DNA of 64,000 nt, from NCBI GenBank assembly GCA_900769355.1, contig CAAGGG010000015.1, positions 16,286-80,285 on the forward strand, written 5' to 3'. Shown here piece by piece: positions 26,948-35,482 of the stretch; position 1 is the stretch's first letter, and each line of letters starts with the position of its first letter. The translations under genes were made by a program, and so were the position numbers. Origin of the DNA: Candidatus Gastranaerophilales bacterium (GTDB lineage Bacteria > Cyanobacteriota > Vampirovibrionia > Gastranaerophilales > Gastranaerophilaceae). Below the pieces are notes generated by a model. The model did not search any database, was not told the DNA's origin, and saw only the letters and a program-made list of their open reading frames with translations.

Positions 26948-27919
26948 ATGACAATCATTACGACTAATGATGATAGAAGGTATCAAACAGCAGGTGTTGG
27001 AAATACAATTGGAGCGGTTGTTGCTGGTGGTGTTGCTAGTCGTGCAGTTTCAAATAGTATTAATGCAGTTGTAAATACCCCTGCTATAAACGGTATTAGG
27101 CAAGCAAATAAAGGACTACCTGTTGATGCTCTTCGAGCAGGTATAAAAGATGCTTTTTATAATGAAGCAAAATTAAATACTGCTGTTGGGGGTGGGGCAA
27201 AGCTTTTAGATTTGGTTGATCATCAAAAACTTCCTAATTTAGGAGAAGTTGTGATGAATGGTTTATCAGAGGCTGATTTAAAAAAATTACCTGAATCTAG
27301 TGCAAATCTAATAAGATCTATGAGAGCAAATCTTGGTTTACCTAAATGTTTGAAAAATTCAAGGATTGGAGATATCATGTCAGTTGGAATGGCTAACATG
27401 TTAGAACAAGGTCGTAATGCGATTTTTTTGCCTAAAACAAATGAAGTAGCTGTAAATATTGAAAAACTCGGAACAGCAGCATTTCACGAAATGGGACATG
27501 CTGTAAATCATAATTTTAGTAAATTCTGGAAGGGTATGCAAAAACTTAGAATACCTTGTGGTATTGCTGGTGGATTATTTGGAACAGTTGCGTTATTTAA
27601 ACGTAAAAAAGTAGAAGGTGAAGAACCAAAAGGATTTTTCGATAAAACTACAACATTCATAAAAAATAATGTTGGTAAGTTGACTCTTGCAGCATTCGCT
27701 CCTATCGTTGCAGAAGAATTGATGGCAACATATAGAGGAAACAAAATGGCGAAAAAAGTTCTTTCTCCTGAATTGTTCAAAAAAGTACAGAAAACAAACC
27801 GTTTTGGTGCAATGACTTATATTGCGGCAGGAGTTGGTGCGGCACTTGCAGCGGTAGTCGGTTCAAAAGTTCGTGATGCTATTGCAAAACCAAAAGAAAT
27901 TAAAGTAGTTAAAGGCTAA
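26948..27919 (+). CDS. Putative membrane metallopeptidase with HEMGH motif
   Basis: 323 residues, family not recognised. ATG at 26948 has GAAAGG before it; a GTG five codons earlier is less likely. HEMGH at 180-184 in AAFHEMGHAVNHNF is a zincin-type HExxH, placed after a predicted helix-forming stretch. Further on come hydrophobic segments (GIAGGLFGTVALF about 204-216, LTLAAFAPIVAEELMA about 245-260 with Glu256/257 as possible third zinc ligand, and TYIAAGVGAALAAVVGS). N-terminal part also has a Gly/Ala-rich hydrophobic stretch. Leader shares ATGTTTT with the genes at 4064 and 54365. Confidence 0.6.
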   Translation: MTIITTNDDRRYQTAGVGNTIGAVVAGGVASRAVSNSINAVVNTPAINGIRQANKGLPVDALRAGIKDAFYNEAKLNTAVGGGAKLLDLVDHQKLPNLGEVVMNGLSEADLKKLPESSANLIRSMRANLGLPKCLKNSRIGDIMSVGMANMLEQGRNAIFLPKTNEVAVNIEKLGTAAFHEMGHAVNHNFSKFWKGMQKLRIPCGIAGGLFGTVALFKRKKVEGEEPKGFFDKTTTFIKNNVGKLTLAAFAPIVAEELMATYRGNKMAKKVLSPELFKKVQKTNRFGAMTYIAAGVGAALAAVVGSKVRDAIAKPKEIKVVKG

Positions 27920-27925
27920 TTAGTC

Positions 27926-28885
27926 TTACGCAAAGATTTGGATAAGCAAACCTGAAACGATACTTATGCAAAGTAAAATTGAGATGATTTTCAGCGTGTC
28001 TTTGTAGTTTTCGTTGTGGCGGCAAAGAACGAGAATGCCTAATCCTGCGTTTGACAAAAGTCCTGACATTACAGCTCCAAAACTTATAGAACCTTTGATT
28101 AATAACATGGTTAAAGCGATTGATACTGCACAGTTTGGAATTAAGCCGACAAAAGCAGTGATTATCGGTTCTAAGATTTTTACTTTGCCGAGCAACAAGT
28201 GCAATACTGAATGTTCAGCGTAAACTGCTAAAACGAAGTTCAAAAGTATTGTTATTAATAAAATGAATATGAAAATGTTGAATGTGTGTTTTAGCGGGTG
28301 GTAAATAAGTTCTCGTTTGCGTCTGTGAGAAACACTGTGATGACAACAACCTTCATCTGCGTGTAAATCGTTGTCTGAGTCGGCTTCTTCAACTATCGGA
28401 ATATATTTTTTGTCTTTCAAAATAAAATCAATCAAATATCCGGCAAGAATTCCGATAAAAAGTTTAAGCCCGACAACAGGCACGACAAGGTGCGTGTGCG
28501 TTGGGTTCGCGAGTAAAATAGGTATTGCTTCATCTGATGTTGCAAGATAAATCCCGATTAAAGTCCCTTTTGTGATAAATCTTCTGATATATAAAGTACT
28601 TGCGATTACCGAAAATCCGCATTGTGGAATTATTGCAGCTAAACTTCCGATTAGCGGAGCTGATTTTTCAGAATTTTTCATAAAAGAATTGATTTTTTCA
28701 GAATAGAAAAACTCGATTAATTCAATTATAAAAAACACAATAAACAATAACGGCAAAATATGAAAGCTGTCTAAAATTGCGTCACATAGCCAATCCGGCA
28801 TTCCAAAATTTTCGATAATTCCGTCAAAGCCGGCAAACATTCCTTCATTTATCTCGTTAATCCTGTTCAAAATACTTATCAGCAT
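27926..28885 (-). CDS. Putative metal transporter, ArsP_2 type
   Basis: 319 residues with about 8-10 hydrophobic segments. The duplicated motifs AAIIPQCGFSVIASTLYIRR and GLIPNCAVSIALTMLLIKG, each followed by GTLIGIYLATSDEAIPILLA or FGAVMSGLLSNAGLGILVL, are those of the 10-TM heavy metal exporter family (also listed as putative manganese transporters). A central loop is rich in His, Asp and Cys (DNDLHADEGCCHHSVSHRRK), fit for metal binding. Encoded 34 bases downstream of a TolC gene on the same strand, suggesting a joint efflux operon. Confidence 0.72.
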   Translation of the reverse strand: MLISILNRINEINEGMFAGFDGIIENFGMPDWLCDAILDSFHILPLLFIVFFIIELIEFFYSEKINSFMKNSEKSAPLIGSLAAIIPQCGFSVIASTLYIRRFITKGTLIGIYLATSDEAIPILLANPTHTHLVVPVVGLKLFIGILAGYLIDFILKDKKYIPIVEEADSDNDLHADEGCCHHSVSHRRKRELIYHPLKHTFNIFIFILLITILLNFVLAVYAEHSVLHLLLGKVKILEPIITAFVGLIPNCAVSIALTMLLIKGSISFGAVMSGLLSNAGLGILVLCRHNENYKDTLKIISILLCISIVSGLLIQIFA

Positions 28886-28919
28886 AATTTAATTTTATTA
28901 CAAACAAAAAGTCATACAA

Positions 28920-30413
28920 TTACAAATTTTGTTTGCCCTTTCGAATTTTCTTTTCCTCGTGCTCGTCGCAACCAAGAACTTTGTTCAAGTGCTCAATTAA
29001 TTCCGCAGAGTGGTAATGCATTGCGTGTTCTGATTTGTGGTGAATATCGACTATGTGATAGTGCATTGCCATTTCAACTTGGATTAGTGCGATATTGTAG
29101 TCATAAAGACTGTTTACATAAGCTGTTAAGGCTGATGTGTAATCTCGTCTTGCATTTAGCATTGCAAGGTAATTTACTTCGCCGGCAACATATTTTTTCT
29201 CTACAACATCAAAGTTTTCCAGAGATTGTAGAACTTCTGTTTTTGCTATCGGAATATCTTTTTCGGCTTTTTCAACGTTGTTGAAAGCTCGTTTAACTTC
29301 AAAATACAAATCTTGTTTGAATAGTGAAATTTCATTATCAGCAAGATTTACTTGTGCATCAGCCCCTTTTATACTGTGTTTTAATTCCATAAGATTGACG
29401 GAAGAATTAAGGTTTACGCCGACGTGAAATCCGTTGTCTGTTGTTTGATTTGTGTTATAAAAATTGTAACCCGCATTCGCTGTCAAATCAGGAAAATATG
29501 CACGTTTTATGTATAAAAGAGATTGCTCCATTGCGTGTTTTGTGGCGATTAGGACATTCAAATCCGGACTGTTGTCATAAGCGATTTCGACAGCTTCATT
29601 CATTGGAAAACTGAATGTTTGAGGGGTGAATTCTTTTATATTGTTTGTCGATTTATTTTTGTAGACAAAATTGTTGTCAAATGCAAATGTTGGAGTTGTT
29701 TTTATTGTGTAATCAGGTTGCCCCTCAATAAACATTGCATTGTCAAGATTGAGTTTTGCGTTGTTGTAATCGTTTTGGGCGTCTATAAGTTGGATTTTGG
29801 CTTCGCTCAAATGAACTTTTGCTGTTGTTATGTCAGGGTTTTTCTTTGCAAGTTTAACTATGTTTTCGTTGATTGTGAGATTATTTTGGGCAATTTGTAG
29901 CATTGCTTTTGCTCTTAAAAGAGCGTAATACTTCGCTTTTACATCAAAAAGTGTTGAACACAAACTGTCCATAAACTCGTATTCTGCTCCGATTTTGTAG
30001 AATTCTTCCATTTTTATATAGGCGGTAGTTTTTCCAAAATTCCAAACTAATTTGTTAACAGTGACGCCGACAGTCGGGAGTTCTCGGTAGTGTGAATTGT
30101 AATAAATGTTGTCGGAGTTATTTTCGTTATAAAATCCTGCACCGGCATTGATTACTGGGAAGTATTGAGAACGAGCAATTCCTAGATTACTTTTTGCAAC
30201 ATCAAGATTGTATTTTTGTTTTCTGATTCGAGGGCTGTTTTTGAATGCAGAGGCAACGCAATCAAAGACGGAAACTTCAATTCCGCTTTTTATTTCTACG
30301 GGGTTGTTGAAAAGTTCGTCCTCGTCATTTTCTATTGCCAGTGTATTTGTGTTTCCTGCAAGCAAAAAAATAAGTAATAAAGCCAGCAGGCAAAATATTT
30401 TCTTAGTCTTCAT
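28920..30413 (-). CDS. TolC family outer membrane efflux protein
   Basis: 497 residues with an N-terminal signal (IFCLLALLLIFLLAGNTNTLA). Two repeats of the outer membrane efflux protein domain: long coiled-coil helices (VFDCVASAFKNSPRIRKQKY, AVEIAYDNSPDLNVLIATKH) and beta segments (GVTVNKLVWNFGKTTAYI, GVNLNSSVNLMELKHSI). The C-terminus is His-rich (HYHIVDIHHKSEHAMHYHSA), unusual for TolC and in keeping with metal handling. Upstream gene of the pair with the ArsP_2-type transporter; no membrane fusion protein is seen nearby. Confidence 0.88.
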   Translation of the reverse strand: MKTKKIFCLLALLLIFLLAGNTNTLAIENDEDELFNNPVEIKSGIEVSVFDCVASAFKNSPRIRKQKYNLDVAKSNLGIARSQYFPVINAGAGFYNENNSDNIYYNSHYRELPTVGVTVNKLVWNFGKTTAYIKMEEFYKIGAEYEFMDSLCSTLFDVKAKYYALLRAKAMLQIAQNNLTINENIVKLAKKNPDITTAKVHLSEAKIQLIDAQNDYNNAKLNLDNAMFIEGQPDYTIKTTPTFAFDNNFVYKNKSTNNIKEFTPQTFSFPMNEAVEIAYDNSPDLNVLIATKHAMEQSLLYIKRAYFPDLTANAGYNFYNTNQTTDNGFHVGVNLNSSVNLMELKHSIKGADAQVNLADNEISLFKQDLYFEVKRAFNNVEKAEKDIPIAKTEVLQSLENFDVVEKKYVAGEVNYLAMLNARRDYTSALTAYVNSLYDYNIALIQVEMAMHYHIVDIHHKSEHAMHYHSAELIEHLNKVLGCDEHEEKKIRKGKQNL

Positions 30414-30619
30414 AATTTAATTATACTACACTTGTCAAGTGGTTAAGATTTTTTAGACTTCGGATTGTAGGCAGAGGGGACTAGACATGTAGTCCTCTGG
30501 AAAAATATTGGTATGAATTTTATTCTCAGAATAAATTAAAATAGCAAAATTTTTCATGTTAGAATTTTAATATAAAAGATTTTATTTGATAAATTTTAGT
30601 TTTATAAGGAATAATAAAA

Positions 30620-31051
30620 ATGAAAGTAAATTCAATTAACTCTAATTTTAACAGTAGTAAAAATAACTTAACACAAAAAAAATCCCCTAATTTTACAGGA
30701 ACTATTTTAATGAAAGGTGTTTGGCCTGCGGGTATAGAAGATAAATTTATTGCTAATAATGCAGTAACGAAGGCTATTAAAAAGTATTCAATAACCGCAG
30801 AAATGTTTGAAAAAGAACGAGAAGAGTATAGACTTGCCAGGAACATGTGTAAGTATACTGTAAATCATAGACCTATTTACAGGTTGAAGGTTTCTGTGAA
30901 AAAAGACAATCCTACTTTTTGGGATAAAATTAAGTATGCTTTAGGTTTACAACCCAAAACTTATATGTCTAAATATTATCACTCAGCTGCGACAACAGAT
31001 CTGTATCTTGATCAAAGATTGGGAGCAGTGTTTTATCGTTTAACCGAATAA
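30620..31051 (+). CDS. Small unknown protein with Asn/Ser/Lys-rich N-terminus
   Basis: 143 residues, family not recognised. Starts MKVNSINSNFNSSKNNLT and then SPNFTGT, a polar low-complexity lead-in before an F-x-G box, followed by a basic, mostly helical body. No signal peptide or membrane segment. Shine-Dalgarno AAGGA lies 10 bases before the ATG. Its stop is one base from the convergent aroQ stop, without room for a separate terminator. Confidence 0.65.
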   Translation: MKVNSINSNFNSSKNNLTQKKSPNFTGTILMKGVWPAGIEDKFIANNAVTKAIKKYSITAEMFEKEREEYRLARNMCKYTVNHRPIYRLKVSVKKDNPTFWDKIKYALGLQPKTYMSKYYHSAATTDLYLDQRLGAVFYRLTE

Positions 31052-31052
31052 A

Positions 31053-31499
31053 TTATTCTTTTGTAGTTGATTTAATAAAGTTAACAATTGCGTTTAATCC
31101 AAGTTTGTAGCTGTTTACGCCAAACCCTGAAATTTGACCAATGCAGACCGGAGCAAGGTAAGAGTGATGCCTGAATTCTTCGCGCTTGTAAATGTTCGTC
31201 ATGTGAACTTCAACAACAGGAAGCTCTACGGCTGAAATTGCATCTCGAATTGCAACACTTGTGTGCGTATATGCCCCTGCGTTAATCACAATTCCGTCAA
31301 AATTATCTTTTGCAGATTGGATTTTTTCGACAATTTCTCCTTCAAAATTGCTTTGGAATGTTTCAATATCAACTCCAAGTTTGAATGAATATGCGTACAG
31401 GTCTTTTTCTAAATCTTTCAAAGTCATGCTTCCATACTTTTCAGGCTCCCGAAATCCAAGCATATTCATATTTACGCCGTTTATAATAAGAATTTTCAT
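31053..31499 (-). CDS. aroQ: 3-Dehydroquinate dehydratase, type II
   Basis: 148 residues, normal. Third step of the shikimate pathway. NGVNMNMLGFREPEKYGSMTLKDLE holds the N-terminal motif and the catalytic Tyr in a flexible loop; FDGIVINAGAYTHTSVAIRDA and VEVHMTNIYKREEFRHHSYL hold the catalytic Asn/His and substrate-binding residues. The opening is NGVN instead of the common NGPN. Stand-alone gene. Confidence 0.95.
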   Translation of the reverse strand: MKILIINGVNMNMLGFREPEKYGSMTLKDLEKDLYAYSFKLGVDIETFQSNFEGEIVEKIQSAKDNFDGIVINAGAYTHTSVAIRDAISAVELPVVEVHMTNIYKREEFRHHSYLAPVCIGQISGFGVNSYKLGLNAIVNFIKSTTKE

Positions 31500-31604
31500 T
31501 GTTTTACCTCAACCACTATTGTAACACAAAATCAAGCAACTGTGAAGTTTTGTAAAATTTTTGACAGCATGTGTGACGAATTTTTCATGCTTGAATTATC
31601 ATGC

Positions 31605-31675
31605 ATGTACAACTATCCCCAAATCTCCTCCCAAGATTATTGTTCAAAGTCACGCAAGATGTGTGACTTTTTTTT
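31605..31675 (+). ncRNA. Candidate small RNA with C-rich loop and orphan terminator
   Basis: A strong intrinsic terminator (AAAGTCAC / GTGACTTT at 31646-31653 and 31663-31670, then T8) stands at least 145 bases from any plus-strand gene end. Before it are unpaired CTATCCCC and a hairpin AATCT-CCTCCCA-AGATT (31622-31638) with a loop complementary to Shine-Dalgarno sequences. That layout resembles C-rich riboregulators such as RsaE. A weak promoter (GTGACG-18-TATCAT, -10 at 31597-31602) fits a start near 31608; TTGACA at 31561 has no matching -10. Confidence 0.45.
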
Positions 31676-31684
31676 ATGTCTTTC

Positions 31685-31712
31685 TTGACTTATGTGAATA
31701 AATCGCTACAAT
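31685..31712 (+). promoter_or_regulatory. Sigma70-like promoter
   Basis: TTGACT (31685-31690), 16-base spacer, TACAAT (31707-31712), placed 32 bases before the next ATG, which has its own AGGGAAG Shine-Dalgarno. Confidence 0.65.
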
Positions 31713-31744
31713 ATATAGTGTAAGACATTTTTAGGGAAGTTTAA

Positions 31745-32002
31745 ATGAGATTAGTGGAAAAGCTGAAAGATTATGAAAATCAGTACATGTTTATCAAATG
31801 GGCGACAGGTGGTGAATATGGAAAATTGATTTATGCAGGAGAAGATTTTATCGAATTCAACGTTATTGATGTTGATACGATGGATTATTCAGAAACTGTA
31901 CTAATTCATGCTCCTTTGATTTTGGAAGTTGCAATTGGCGGGGCAGATGTTCAGCGAATTGTTGCGGAAGTTTCCTCAAAAATATCTATTGATGAAGGTT
32001 AA
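31745..32002 (+). CDS. Small unknown protein, beta-rich
   Basis: 85 residues, acidic, probably soluble. The central part (YMFIKWATGGEYGKLIYAGE followed by DFIEFNVIDVDTMDYSETVLI) looks like a small beta-barrel of the Sm-like kind, with a short C-terminal helix. This fold call is an impression, not a match. It has a clear promoter and Shine-Dalgarno and a terminator after it, so it is a monocistronic gene. Confidence 0.65.
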   Translation: MRLVEKLKDYENQYMFIKWATGGEYGKLIYAGEDFIEFNVIDVDTMDYSETVLIHAPLILEVAIGGADVQRIVAEVSSKISIDEG

Positions 32003-32030
32003 GTCCCGTTTTTTACATGAATATCTTACC

Positions 32031-32073
32031 AAAGCTTTAAATTTTTTAAATATTTTAAATATTAAAGCTTTTT
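32031..32073 (+). terminator. Intrinsic terminator
   Basis: AAAGCTTTAA / TTAAAGCTTT, ten-base perfect stem, AT-rich loop, then TTT. Its right arm overlaps the end of the convergent gene at 32055, so it may serve both directions. Confidence 0.65.
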
Positions 32074-32723
32074 CGAGCACCTTCTTCGTGATAGAAACCG
32101 CCGCCACAGATTGTCTCAACGACTTTTAATACGAATTCCCTTGGTGCGTCTACCTGATTTAGATAAAACTCTCTATTTGGCAAGTGACGAATTTTCATTA
32201 TTGAATTTTGTGTTGATTCAGGTGGAATAAATAATGATGCAACTTCATTATCAAGAAGTTTAACCATTTCTTCGTCGTGGTCTGTAACCCCTTTCATAAG
32301 CTCGTTATAGTTGCCTTTAATAGCCATAATTCTGCTTGAAAGCAAATGTTGACCGCCTTCACGATAAAGAGCTTGCGGTTGATAATTACAACGAGTCGTA
32401 AAACTCATTTTGTGCCATAAAATATTGACGATAACAACAGATTTTTGCGGATCTGTATCAACGTAAATGTTTTGAGTTGTGATGTTTCTGGAAGAAAAAG
32501 CCTCTTTCAACGTATCTACAACGATTTGAAGGTTGTCTATCATTCTTGCAAAAATCTCATTTGTGTTGATATTTGCGTGTTGATAGTCCAAAAATTGTTT
32601 GTACATGTGAGTTGAAACGAGTCCGATTCTCTCTTGAATAAGAGCTGATTTCCTTGCTGATGTTTCAGAATTATCAAAGCTTTCAAAGTTATTTAGCAAT
32701 ATTCTCCGTCCTTTTATCCACAT
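32055..32723 (-). CDS. Unknown soluble protein
   Basis: 222 residues, family not recognised. No signal or membrane segment. N-terminal half is helical and charged (SARKSALIQERIGLVSTHMYK), the middle has beta-like strands (KSVVIVNILWHKMSFTTRC) and a conserved-looking TICGGGFYHEEGAR end with Gly and His residues. Convergent with the 31745 gene. The ATG at 32723 has no clear Shine-Dalgarno. Confidence 0.65.
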   Translation of the reverse strand: MWIKGRRILLNNFESFDNSETSARKSALIQERIGLVSTHMYKQFLDYQHANINTNEIFARMIDNLQIVVDTLKEAFSSRNITTQNIYVDTDPQKSVVIVNILWHKMSFTTRCNYQPQALYREGGQHLLSSRIMAIKGNYNELMKGVTDHDEEMVKLLDNEVASLFIPPESTQNSIMKIRHLPNREFYLNQVDAPREFVLKVVETICGGGFYHEEGARKSFNI

Positions 32724-32855
32724 GTAATAATAAACATGAAATTATGTAAAGATTATATGTTTTTTTTTTACAAAGTTGAATACGTAATTGGGTTTATTTA
32801 TCTTTTAGTAAATTTTAATTCGGGGTTGAAATAGTAAGTTCAACTATTATATTAT

Positions 32856-32922
32856 GTCCTGCGCGGACAGCGGGAACTTTTTATGGAAAAAGTTTTTGTA
32901 GGTCGGCATTGCTATGCCGACA
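32856..32922. repeat. Composite repeat: GTCCTGCGCGGAC unit plus REP family 3
   Basis: A 39-base unit (32856-32894; GTCCTGCGCGGACAGCGGGA then ACTTTTTATGGAAAAAGTT) has an inverted copy with a single mismatch at 37768-37806. It abuts a REP family 3 palindrome at 32898-32922. Confidence 0.85.
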
Positions 32923-32931
32923 ATATGATGT

Positions 32932-33669
32932 TTATTTCTTTCTACAAACAACAATCACAGGCGAATAAGTCAATGTGATATCAGGAAATTTTTCTTTATA
33001 GTTGTCACAAAAATTTTTGACTTCTTTGAAGGTCCAATGTCGCGCAGTCAGAGAGTTTACGCCGGTTGTTTTCATATGCGCCAAAAGCTCCAACGGACTT
33101 GAAAATTGTAACGTTTTTGTGAATTCTTCAGAATGCAGAATTTCAAAATCCTTTTCAAAAATATTTTTTATCTCGTCAAAACTTTTATAAGATAATGAAA
33201 GACCTGACAATGCCTCGATTTCCTTGTAATTTCCGGCGGAAAATGTTGAAAAAGCCAGAATTCCATCTTTGTTTAAGATGGTTTTGCAATGAGAACTTAC
33301 GTTTTCAAGATTGTTAAACCACTGAAACATTGCGTTCGAAACAACTAAATCAACTTTTTGTGACGGCTTTATTTTTATAGCATTGCCAAGATAAAATTTT
33401 GTATTTGGTACAATTTTATCAATATAAATTTTGGATTTTTCGACCAAATCGTTTGCTAAAAAGGTTTTGAATTTGATAGAATTTATCAGTTCTCGTGTGA
33501 GAATTCCTGTCCCGCAACCGAGTTCCAGCACAGTGTCAAAGTTTGAACCTGTTTCAACAAGTGCAGATACGAGTTTTTTTGCCATAAGTTGTTGAACGAT
33601 GGCGTTTTGGTCGTAGGTTTCAAAACTTTTTTCAAACTGTTTTTTTATGATTTTAGAGTTTACTTGCAT
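32932..33669 (-). CDS. bioC: Malonyl-ACP O-methyltransferase BioC
   Basis: 245 residues. SAM-dependent methyltransferase that masks malonyl-ACP as its methyl ester so that fatty acid synthesis can make pimeloyl-ACP. SAM motif VLELGCGTGILTREL near 45-59, acidic end of strand 2 (FLANDLVEKS), and VDLVVSNAMFQWFNN, typical of BioC. The N-terminus IKKQFEKSFETYDQNAIVQ is also family-typical. Overlaps bioG by 10 bases. Confidence 0.9.
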   Translation of the reverse strand: MQVNSKIIKKQFEKSFETYDQNAIVQQLMAKKLVSALVETGSNFDTVLELGCGTGILTRELINSIKFKTFLANDLVEKSKIYIDKIVPNTKFYLGNAIKIKPSQKVDLVVSNAMFQWFNNLENVSSHCKTILNKDGILAFSTFSAGNYKEIEALSGLSLSYKSFDEIKNIFEKDFEILHSEEFTKTLQFSSPLELLAHMKTTGVNSLTARHWTFKEVKNFCDNYKEKFPDITLTYSPVIVVCRKK

Positions 33670-34319
33670 AATATCTCATTCCAACTTTTGAAATTATAAT
33701 ACGGAAAGTGTCCGCTTTCAAGCATTTCAATCTCAGAATTTTCTTGCCAGAAATTCACTTGATTTTTTGTTGGAATAATTTTGTCGTGAGTAGAAATTAA
33801 TGCTTTATCATAAAAATGGGTGTAATTAATTTCTGTTGTCTTAATTTTTTCGTAAAGAGCTCTAAGCTCTGTTTCTCTGTTTTCAATTGTACGTTTTACA
33901 GGTGTTTTTATATATTTTTCAAATTCTTCATTTTTGTTAAAAATGTTTTGGTAGAATTTTCCTTCTAGTCCTGTTTTGGCGTGTCTAAGTGTCAAAAGGA
34001 ACGTTTTTTGAGGAATTCCAAATTCGTCATCAACAGGTTTGATGGTTCCATTTATTGCAATTTTTTTTGTAAATTTTGGAAGTTTATCTTTTAGCAAATA
34101 TGCGACAAAAACTCCCATTGACCAAGCAATTAGGTTAATATTTTTATAATTACTAAAATCTGTTTTGGGTAAATCGAGTTTGTTATAATCATACATTATT
34201 ATTACGTCAAAATCCCCGCAATCTAGGAATTTGAATGGAGTTTCGTCAAAACTCCAACCGGCAAAAAATATGATTAAATTTTCTTTATTTTGTTTGTTTA
34301 GCCAATGAAATTGCATCAA
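33660..34319 (-). CDS. bioG: Pimeloyl-ACP methyl ester esterase BioG
   Basis: 219 residues, DUF452 type. Removes the methyl group added by BioC at the end of pimelate assembly. LIIFFAGWSFDETPF is the family opening; the nucleophile Ser sits in AWSMGVF, and the catalytic His is likely in ESGHFPYYNF at the C-terminus, with Asp before it (STHDKIIPTKNQ). Its start overlaps bioF by 35 bases and its end overlaps bioC, so the three genes form one operon. BioG replaces BioH here. Confidence 0.9.
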   Translation of the reverse strand: MMQFHWLNKQNKENLIIFFAGWSFDETPFKFLDCGDFDVIIMYDYNKLDLPKTDFSNYKNINLIAWSMGVFVAYLLKDKLPKFTKKIAINGTIKPVDDEFGIPQKTFLLTLRHAKTGLEGKFYQNIFNKNEEFEKYIKTPVKRTIENRETELRALYEKIKTTEINYTHFYDKALISTHDKIIPTKNQVNFWQENSEIEMLESGHFPYYNFKSWNEILCK

Positions 34320-35409
34320 AAAGTTCCTTTTCAGTAATGTCTGTTGTGAGCGATAATCTTAATCTTGATGTGCCTTCGGGAACGGTAGGCGGTCTTATTG
34401 GAAGGGTGAAAAATCCGTTGTGGAAAAGAATTTCGCAAGTGTCGACGGTTTCTTTGTTTCCGCCAATAATAACCGGTATAATGTGACTTTCGCTACCTGC
34501 TTTTTGCCCGATTGACAGCATTCTTTGGCGTTTTTCAAGTGTTTGAGGCAGTTTATTTTCAATAATCCATTTTGAAAAGGCGATATTTATCGGCGGTAAA
34601 GCGGTTGAAAAAATAAACGAACGTGCTTTGTTCGTAAGGTAATCAACTAATGTTTGGCTGCCTGTTGCAAATGCACCCATTGAGCCTATTGCTTTCCCGA
34701 AAGTTCCGACAATTAGGTCAACTTTATCTGTAATTCCAAGTTTTTCGGTTACTCCGAGTCCGTTTTGTCCAAAAACGCCAAATGCGTGAGCTTCATCAAG
34801 TACCAAAATGCAATTGAATTTTTCTTTAAGCTCGACGAGTTTTTCAATGTCTGCAATGTCGCCGTCCATTGAAAATACACTCTCAGAAACGATTATGGCG
34901 TTGTTGAAATTTTTCCGTTCTCTTGTTAAAAGTTTTTCCAACGCTTCCATATTTTTGTGTGGAAATCTGAAAAATTTGCCCTCAGATAGTCGCATTCCAT
35001 CAATTATGCTGGCATGGTTCAATTTGTCAGAGAATATAACGTCACCTTTGCCGGCAATGCAACTGTTTATTCCAACATTTGCGTGATAGCCACTGTTGAA
35101 TAATAGAGTTTTTTCTTTTCTAAAAAGTTGTGAAATTAAATCTTCCAACTCTTTGTATACGGGCAAAGTGCCTGTTAAAAGTCTTGCAGATGCACTGCCA
35201 AACGAGTATTTATCCCCGACTTCATTTAAAAATTCTTTTGTGATTTTTTTGTTGTCTGCAAAACCAAGATAGTTGTTTGATGATAGATTAACGAGTTTTT
35301 GTCCGTTGTAAAAAATATATTTTTCGTCTTTTGCGTCAAAGTTTTTTATATTTCGAAAGTGTGAATTTGCTTTTAAATGGTCTAAAATTTCTGAATAATT
35401 CTCTTGCAT
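34285..35409 (-). CDS. bioF: 8-Amino-7-oxononanoate synthase BioF
   Basis: 374 residues. PLP enzyme joining pimeloyl-ACP and L-alanine, first committed ring-forming step of biotin synthesis. Motifs: NLSSNNYLGFADN, SASARLLTG, DEAHAFGVFGQNG, and the PLP lysine in VGTFGKAIGSMGAF. First gene of bioF-bioG-bioC on the minus strand; bioA, bioD and bioB are not here. Its 5' end lies back to back with the promoter of the pseudopilin at 35483. Confidence 0.93.
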   Translation of the reverse strand: MQENYSEILDHLKANSHFRNIKNFDAKDEKYIFYNGQKLVNLSSNNYLGFADNKKITKEFLNEVGDKYSFGSASARLLTGTLPVYKELEDLISQLFRKEKTLLFNSGYHANVGINSCIAGKGDVIFSDKLNHASIIDGMRLSEGKFFRFPHKNMEALEKLLTRERKNFNNAIIVSESVFSMDGDIADIEKLVELKEKFNCILVLDEAHAFGVFGQNGLGVTEKLGITDKVDLIVGTFGKAIGSMGAFATGSQTLVDYLTNKARSFIFSTALPPINIAFSKWIIENKLPQTLEKRQRMLSIGQKAGSESHIIPVIIGGNKETVDTCEILFHNGFFTLPIRPPTVPEGTSRLRLSLTTDITEKELFDAISLAKQTK

Positions 35410-35446
35410 ATTAGTAATTTATGACAAAAGTTTAAAAATGTCTATC

Positions 35447-35475
35447 TTGAAAATTGTTTGAAAAAGTGTTATAAT
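35447..35475 (+). promoter_or_regulatory. Sigma70-like promoter of pseudopilin gene (leaderless-type)
   Basis: TTGAAA (35447-35452), 17-base spacer, TATAAT (35470-35475). ATG of the pilin at 35483 follows after 7 bases and lacks a Shine-Dalgarno. Confidence 0.65.
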
Positions 35476-35482
35476 AAAAACA

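Noticed and set aside
31561..31566. TTGACA as -35 of the candidate small RNA
   Set aside because: No -10-like hexamer at 16-18 bases; the nearest TATCAT is 30 bases away.
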